A stretch of 19,544 nucleotides of DNA from CAZLPW01 sp964561495 (GTDB taxonomy: Bacteria > Fidelibacterota > Marinisomatia > Marinisomatales > UBA1611): positions 1 to 19,544 of the forward strand of contig CAZLPW010000037.1 of NCBI GenBank assembly GCA_964561495.1, read 5' to 3'. The notes under the pieces are model-generated. The model saw only the letters and a program-made list of their open reading frames with translations. It did no database searches and was not told where the DNA came from. This document shows positions 15,899 through 19,544 of the stretch, in pieces (position 1 is the first letter of the stretch; each line of letters begins with the position of its first letter). The position numbers and the translations under genes were made by a program.

Positions 15899-16153
15899 AT
15901 GGATAATAATAAAAAATATTGGAGAGAAAATATTATCCTTATTTCCAAATGCTTAATTATTTGGTTTATATCATCCTATGTTTGTGGTATAATTCTAGTA
16001 GATCAATTAAATACTATTAGGATGGGTGGATACAAATTAGGATTTTGGTTCGCTCAACAGGGTTCAATATATATATTTGTGATTTTAATTTTTTATTATT
16101 CATTTAAAATGAATGAACTAGATAAAAAATACAAAGATTCAAACAAAACCTAA
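15899..16153 (+). CDS. DUF4212 small subunit of sodium:solute symporter
   Basis: An 84-aa protein with two membrane helices (about 13-33 and 52-67). Its features match the small-subunit family: YWREN near the N terminus, LVDQLNTIRMGGYKLGFWFAQQG in the middle and IFYYSFKMNELDKKY at the end. This protein family is nearly always encoded directly before a VC_2705-type SSS transporter, as here (16-base gap), and is thought to be its accessory subunit. The start is the ATG at 15899; no SD is visible. It is expressed as the first gene of a two-gene operon. Confidence 0.93.
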   Translation: MDNNKKYWRENIILISKCLIIWFISSYVCGIILVDQLNTIRMGGYKLGFWFAQQGSIYIFVILIFYYSFKMNELDKKYKDSNKT

Positions 16154-16169
16154 AATGAGCTAGGCTATT

Positions 16170-17873
16170 ATGGAGCTCCAGACCCTTACTTTTTTAATCG
16201 TTGGCTTAACATTTGCTATTTATATTGGTATAGCATTCTGGGCAAGGGCAGATAATACAGATGAGTTTTATGTTGCAGGAGGAGATATTAATCCTATTGC
16301 TAATGGCATGGCCACAGCAGCAGACTGGATGTCAGCTGCATCTTTTATATCCATGGCTGGTTTGATTGCATTCTATGGCTATGGTGGTTCAGTTTTCCTA
16401 ATGGGTTGGACAGGTGGCTATGTGCTTCTAGCTTTATTACTTGCACCATATCTTAGAAAACACGGCTCTTTTACGGTACCAGAATTCATAAGTGATAGAT
16501 ATTATTCTCCAACAGCACGCATGGTAGCTGTTTTATGTTTGATTATTGCATCAGTTACCTATGTTATCGGACAGATGAAAGGTATTGGTGTTGCTTTTTC
16601 TCGTTTCTTAGAGGTAGACTATGAAAAAGGATTAGCAATCGGAATGATTATCGTTTTTATCTATGCTGTAATGGGCGGTATGAAAGGTATAACCTATACT
16701 CAAATTGCTCAGTATGTAATTATGATAATAGCTTATACCATCCCAGCTATATTTATTTCCTTTATGTTAACTGGCAACCCAATTCCACAACTTGGCTTAG
16801 GTAGCACCCTTCAGGATGGTACATATTTGTTAGATAAATTAGATACAATAATGACAGAACTAGGATTCAAAGATTATACAACAAATGCTAGGATTAGTTT
16901 ATCCAATATGTTTTTTTATACACTTTCTTTAATGATTGGCACAGCTGGCTTGCCTCATGTAATTATGCGCTTTTTTACTGTCCCATCAGTTAAAGCAGCT
17001 CGCTATTCAGCGGGTTGGGCCTTAGTATTTATCGCAATCCTTTATACTACCGCTCCAGCTGTAGGTGCAATGGCTCGGTTAAATCTGATTTCAACGATAG
17101 AACAATCTGATAAAGAACAAAACTTAGCCTATAGAGATAGGCCTTCATGGTTTAAAAATTGGGAAAAAACTGGTCTTCTTAAATTTGAAGATAAAAATGG
17201 TGATGGTCTAATACTCTATACAGGAGATAAAGAGAAAAATGAAATGGTTAAAGTTGATAGAGACATTATTGTTCTAGCAAATCCAGAAATTGCAAAGCTT
17301 CCTAATTGGGTAATCGCCCTTGTTGCTGCTGGGGGTTTAGCTGCCGCTTTATCTACTGCTGCTGGCTTATTATTAGCAATCTCATCCGCAATTTCACATG
17401 ACCTTCTAAAGGGCGTTTTTAGACCAGATATTTCAGAAAAAGAAGAACTTAAAGCTAGCCGTATTTCTATGGCAGGATCTATTATAGTCGCAGGATACTT
17501 TGGTTTTAATCCTCCTGACTTTGCAGCAGGCACTGTGGCGCTTGCTTTTGGCTTAGCAGCGTCTTCTATTTTCCCTGCATTAATGATGGGGATTTTTTCA
17601 AAAAAAATGAATAAAGAAGGAGCCATAGCCGGAATGCTGGCTGGTATAAGTGTTACTCTTTTATATGTATTTCAACACAAAGGAATTATGTTTATTAAAT
17701 CTACGTCCTTTTTAGGTCCGATGAGTCAAAATTGGTTTTTGGGAATAGAACCGAATGCCTTTGGTGCAATAGGAGCAATGGTTAATTTTATTGTAGCCTA
17801 TCTGGTAGCTAAAAGATACTCTGACCCACCACAAAAAATTATAGATATGATTAATAAAGTACGGCTACCTTAA
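16170..17873 (+). CDS. Sodium:solute symporter (SSS family, VC_2705 subfamily), large subunit
   Basis: A 567-aa protein with about 13 membrane helices, related to the acetate permease ActP. Family features are DEFYVAGGDINPIANGMATAADWMSAASF in the first loop and TM2, the GSFTVPEFISDRYYS segment, MKGITYTQIAQY, and LAAALSTAAGLLLAISSAISHDL in the late core. The substrate is not shown by the sequence; relatives carry acetate, propionate, pyruvate and similar small carboxylates. A soluble loop at about 318-370 holds DKNGDGLI (D341, N343, D345, G346), an EF-hand-like stretch lacking the acidic residue at position 12 (G352; D353 follows). The start is ATG 16170, with a weak TAGG five bases before it. 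It ends 15 bases from the convergent PhoD-like gene. Confidence 0.93.
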   Translation: MELQTLTFLIVGLTFAIYIGIAFWARADNTDEFYVAGGDINPIANGMATAADWMSAASFISMAGLIAFYGYGGSVFLMGWTGGYVLLALLLAPYLRKHGSFTVPEFISDRYYSPTARMVAVLCLIIASVTYVIGQMKGIGVAFSRFLEVDYEKGLAIGMIIVFIYAVMGGMKGITYTQIAQYVIMIIAYTIPAIFISFMLTGNPIPQLGLGSTLQDGTYLLDKLDTIMTELGFKDYTTNARISLSNMFFYTLSLMIGTAGLPHVIMRFFTVPSVKAARYSAGWALVFIAILYTTAPAVGAMARLNLISTIEQSDKEQNLAYRDRPSWFKNWEKTGLLKFEDKNGDGLILYTGDKEKNEMVKVDRDIIVLANPEIAKLPNWVIALVAAGGLAAALSTAAGLLLAISSAISHDLLKGVFRPDISEKEELKASRISMAGSIIVAGYFGFNPPDFAAGTVALAFGLAASSIFPALMMGIFSKKMNKEGAIAGMLAGISVTLLYVFQHKGIMFIKSTSFLGPMSQNWFLGIEPNAFGAIGAMVNFIVAYLVAKRYSDPPQKIIDMINKVRLP

Positions 17874-17888
17874 AAAACAGAATGAAAA

Positions 17889-19001
17889 TTATATTTCGAT
17901 TTCTAAAAACTGTATAGTCTCTCCATTAATATTTTTCAAAATCATGGATAATTTTCTTTTAGAATTATCAATATTTATAAGACCATAGTTTTCTGATTTA
18001 AATGTATCTCCAATTCGGTATGGACCTTCTTCTTCATCGCCTGGATATGGTGCATTCAAAGCACTTGAAGTAATTTCATAAATATTATTATCAGATTGTG
18101 TCAACTTTTTGTACAATCCCCCACGATGCCTATCGCCAGAAATAATAATTGTATTACCTAAATCAAAACTATCTACTAATTCTTCCATTTTATTTTTCTC
18201 ATGAGGAAGATTATTCCAAGATTCCCAACCATGGCCAGAGGCAATAAATTGAATAGAAGAAACAATTATTCGTACATCTGCACTCATTTTTAATATATTT
18301 TTAAGCCAACTCCATTGTTTTTCTCCTAACATGGTTAATGAAGTATCTGTAGATGGGATATATCGTTCTTTTCCTTTTTCTCCTAGATTATCGCTAGGGG
18401 TCAATTCATCTCTAAAATATCTAGTATCTAAAAAAATGATTTGGACCTTTAATGAATCTAGAATGAAACTTAATTGATGGTAAAGCCCTGAACGTTTTCT
18501 TCTAATATCATTTTCTGGTATCTCCCAGAAATCTAAAAACAACTCCTTTGATAAATCTCGGTATGGGTATTCTTTTCCCCCATCATTAAGACCATAGTCA
18601 TTATCATCCCATATTGCTTCTATTGGAAAATCTAAATTTAATTTTTTAAAATTTTGTTTTTGCTTATTATATGCTCTGCGAAGCTCAGACAAATTTTTAT
18701 TTTCGCTATTACCATATACGTTATCGCCAATCATTAAAAATAAATCAATTTCTTCATTCTTAATTGCATCAAAAATTTTTAATGACCCATCCTGTTTCAA
18801 GCATGAACCAAAGCCAATTGAAATGGAATCTTTTCCTTTTAGATTTTTTATCTGAATAGGTAAAAATAAATCATCATCAACTGAGAACTCGTGTTTAGAG
18901 CTTTTTAATGAGCAACCAGAAATATATATAGCGAGAAAAACATATATAGTTATATGTTTTTGTTGTAATTGTTTAATCAAACCAAGGAATAGAACAATCA
19001 C
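17889..19001 (-). CDS. PhoD-like metallophosphoesterase lipoprotein
   Basis: About 370 aa, with a lipoprotein signal (ITIYVFLAIYISGC, C30 lipidated). The body carries the PhoD/alkaline phosphatase D motifs in order: GFGSCLKQDG, LMIGDNVYGN, AIWDDNDYGLNDGG, IFLDTRYFRD, and IISGDRHRGGLY. The Asp/Asn/His positions are those of a two-metal phosphoesterase, Fe/Ca-type in PhoD. It lacks the usual long N-terminal PhoD domain. Likely role: release of phosphate from external mono- or diesters. The GTG at 19001 may not be the start; TTG at 18980 gives a tidy signal (LIKQLQQKHITIYVFL). It is 48 bases downstream of rpoD on the same strand. Confidence 0.85.
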   Translation of the reverse strand: MIVLFLGLIKQLQQKHITIYVFLAIYISGCSLKSSKHEFSVDDDLFLPIQIKNLKGKDSISIGFGSCLKQDGSLKIFDAIKNEEIDLFLMIGDNVYGNSENKNLSELRRAYNKQKQNFKKLNLDFPIEAIWDDNDYGLNDGGKEYPYRDLSKELFLDFWEIPENDIRRKRSGLYHQLSFILDSLKVQIIFLDTRYFRDELTPSDNLGEKGKERYIPSTDTSLTMLGEKQWSWLKNILKMSADVRIIVSSIQFIASGHGWESWNNLPHEKNKMEELVDSFDLGNTIIISGDRHRGGLYKKLTQSDNNIYEITSSALNAPYPGDEEEGPYRIGDTFKSENYGLINIDNSKRKLSMILKNINGETIQFLEIEI

Positions 19002-19019
19002 TATTATAACAAATAGTGA
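18998..19019. promoter_or_regulatory. 8-bp inverted repeat with TATAAT at the PhoD-like start
   Basis: TCACTATT (18998-19005) and AATAGTGA (19012-19019) with a six-base spacer. On the minus strand TATAAT (19008-19003) spans the left arm and loop. It is one base before the GTG at 19001, which suggests that transcription begins after that GTG. An operator/promoter is plausible; there is no clear -35. Confidence 0.35.
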
Positions 19020-19049
19020 ATAATTTTGATCGGAATTTTAATTATATAA

Positions 19050-19544
19050 CTAGCCTAAATATCTTCTCAAACTTTTGGCGCGTGACCTATGTCTTAACCG
19101 TTGAATAGCTTTTTCTTTAATTTGACGTACTCTCTCCCTTGTCAAATCAAACTCCTCACCTATTTCATTTAAGGTCATTGCACTATCTCTGCTAATTCCA
19201 AAATACATTTCAAGCACCGTTCTCTCTCTTTCTGAAAGAGTATCTAATGCTCCAGAGACTTCTTCAGACATAGACTCCATCATAATATTTGCCTCTGGCT
19301 CTTCAGCCTCACCATCCTCAATAATATCTAAAAGGCTACTATTTTCACCTTCTTGAAAAGGTGAGTTTAATGAACTGTGGCGTCGGGAATATTGCATAGC
19401 CATCAGAACCTCATCTCCTGTCATCTCTAGTTGAGATCCAATTTCATTGCCTTTTGGCTGGCGTTCTACTTCTGACTCTAGTTTTTCTGCAACTCTAGTT
19501 ATTTTAGTAATAGTTCCAACACGGTTTAGTGGCAATCTGATCAG
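19050..19544 (-). CDS. rpoD: Primary RNA polymerase sigma factor RpoD/SigA, C-terminal part (N-terminal part outside window)
   Basis: The frame is open to the window edge, so only the last 164 residues are here. They begin LIRLPLN at the end of region 2 and continue through region 3 (RVAEKLESEVERQP; SLNSPFQEGENSSLLDIIED). Region 4 follows: TLSERERTVLEMYFGI (4.1) and the -35-reading helix-turn-helix TLNEIGEEFDLTRERVRQIKEKAIQRL (4.2), ending SLRRYLG. IRLPLN and SPFQEGENSSLLD resemble the Bacteroidota-type primary sigma factor more than the IRVPVH form of Proteobacteria. It directs transcription of housekeeping genes in the cytoplasm. Confidence 0.96.
   Translation of the reverse strand: MIRLPLNRVGTITKITRVAEKLESEVERQPKGNEIGSQLEMTGDEVLMAMQYSRRHSSLNSPFQEGENSSLLDIIEDGEAEEPEANIMMESMSEEVSGALDTLSERERTVLEMYFGISRDSAMTLNEIGEEFDLTRERVRQIKEKAIQRLRHRSRAKSLRRYLG

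Noticed and set aside
17190..17228. Calling a true EF-hand in the SSS loop
   Set aside because: Position 12 is Gly rather than Glu/Asp, so it is at most EF-like.
17216..17626. 136-aa minus-strand ORF inside the SSS symporter
   Set aside because: Antisense to clear membrane helices of the symporter; Ala/Pro/Ser-rich run typical of complement of such helices.
1..19544. CRISPR array, tRNA, rRNA, insertion sequence, prophage or known defence system
   Set aside because: I saw no direct-repeat arrays, no cloverleaf with CCA, no transposase or terminal repeats, and no nuclease/helicase/toxin genes.

Overview
The window is a stretch of AT-rich, tightly packed bacterial chromosome. It is most likely from the Fibrobacterota-Chlorobiota-Bacteroidota (FCB) side of the tree, with Candidatus Marinimicrobia (SAR406) as my best single guess. 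Three things point there: the RpoD tail at the right edge reads like the Bacteroidota-type primary sigma factor; the secreted CotH-like protein ends in a PFPNPFNP-type sorting domain (Por/T9SS style); and IspG is the long form with an extra middle domain. Few start codons have a Shine-Dalgarno sequence in front of them, which also fits. The run of 44 N (7626-7669) says the sequence comes from a draft assembly. The taxon is an inference, not a proof.

Layout. 1-8 kb is almost all minus strand. Read in the direction of transcription, it holds a gapped isochorismatase-like hydrolase, an HMA-domain lipoprotein, two exported TPR proteins (550 and 372 aa), ispG of the MEP isoprenoid pathway, a small exported protein of unknown function and a partial M1 aminopeptidase that runs off the left edge. 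7.6-10.8 kb, also minus, has a small one-helix membrane protein, an M1 aminopeptidase with a HEAT-repeat tail and a 2H phosphoesterase. Neighbouring frames overlap by 14 and 1 bases, so these are very likely co-translated. 11.0-13.4 kb is plus strand: heme A synthase (ctaA) and a divergent NRAMP-family transporter. 13.4-15.8 kb is minus: a large secreted CotH-kinase-like protein and a doubtful small ORF. 15.9-17.9 kb is plus: a two-gene sodium:solute symporter (DUF4212 small subunit plus SSS large subunit). 17.9-19.5 kb is minus: a PhoD-like phosphoesterase lipoprotein and the C-terminal part of rpoD.

Taken together the genes describe an aerobic heterotroph (heme A implies an aa3-type oxidase) that exports peptidases and phosphoesterases, imports small carboxylates or similar solutes with sodium, and makes isoprenoids by the MEP route. 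I see no tRNA, rRNA, CRISPR array, insertion sequence, phage or obvious defence system. No gene-free stretch exceeds 300 bases. The less ordinary points are the NRAMP homologue that lacks the canonical metal-binding motifs, exact TATAAT boxes set very close to start codons where SD sequences are missing, and several perfect inverted repeats in short intergenic gaps.
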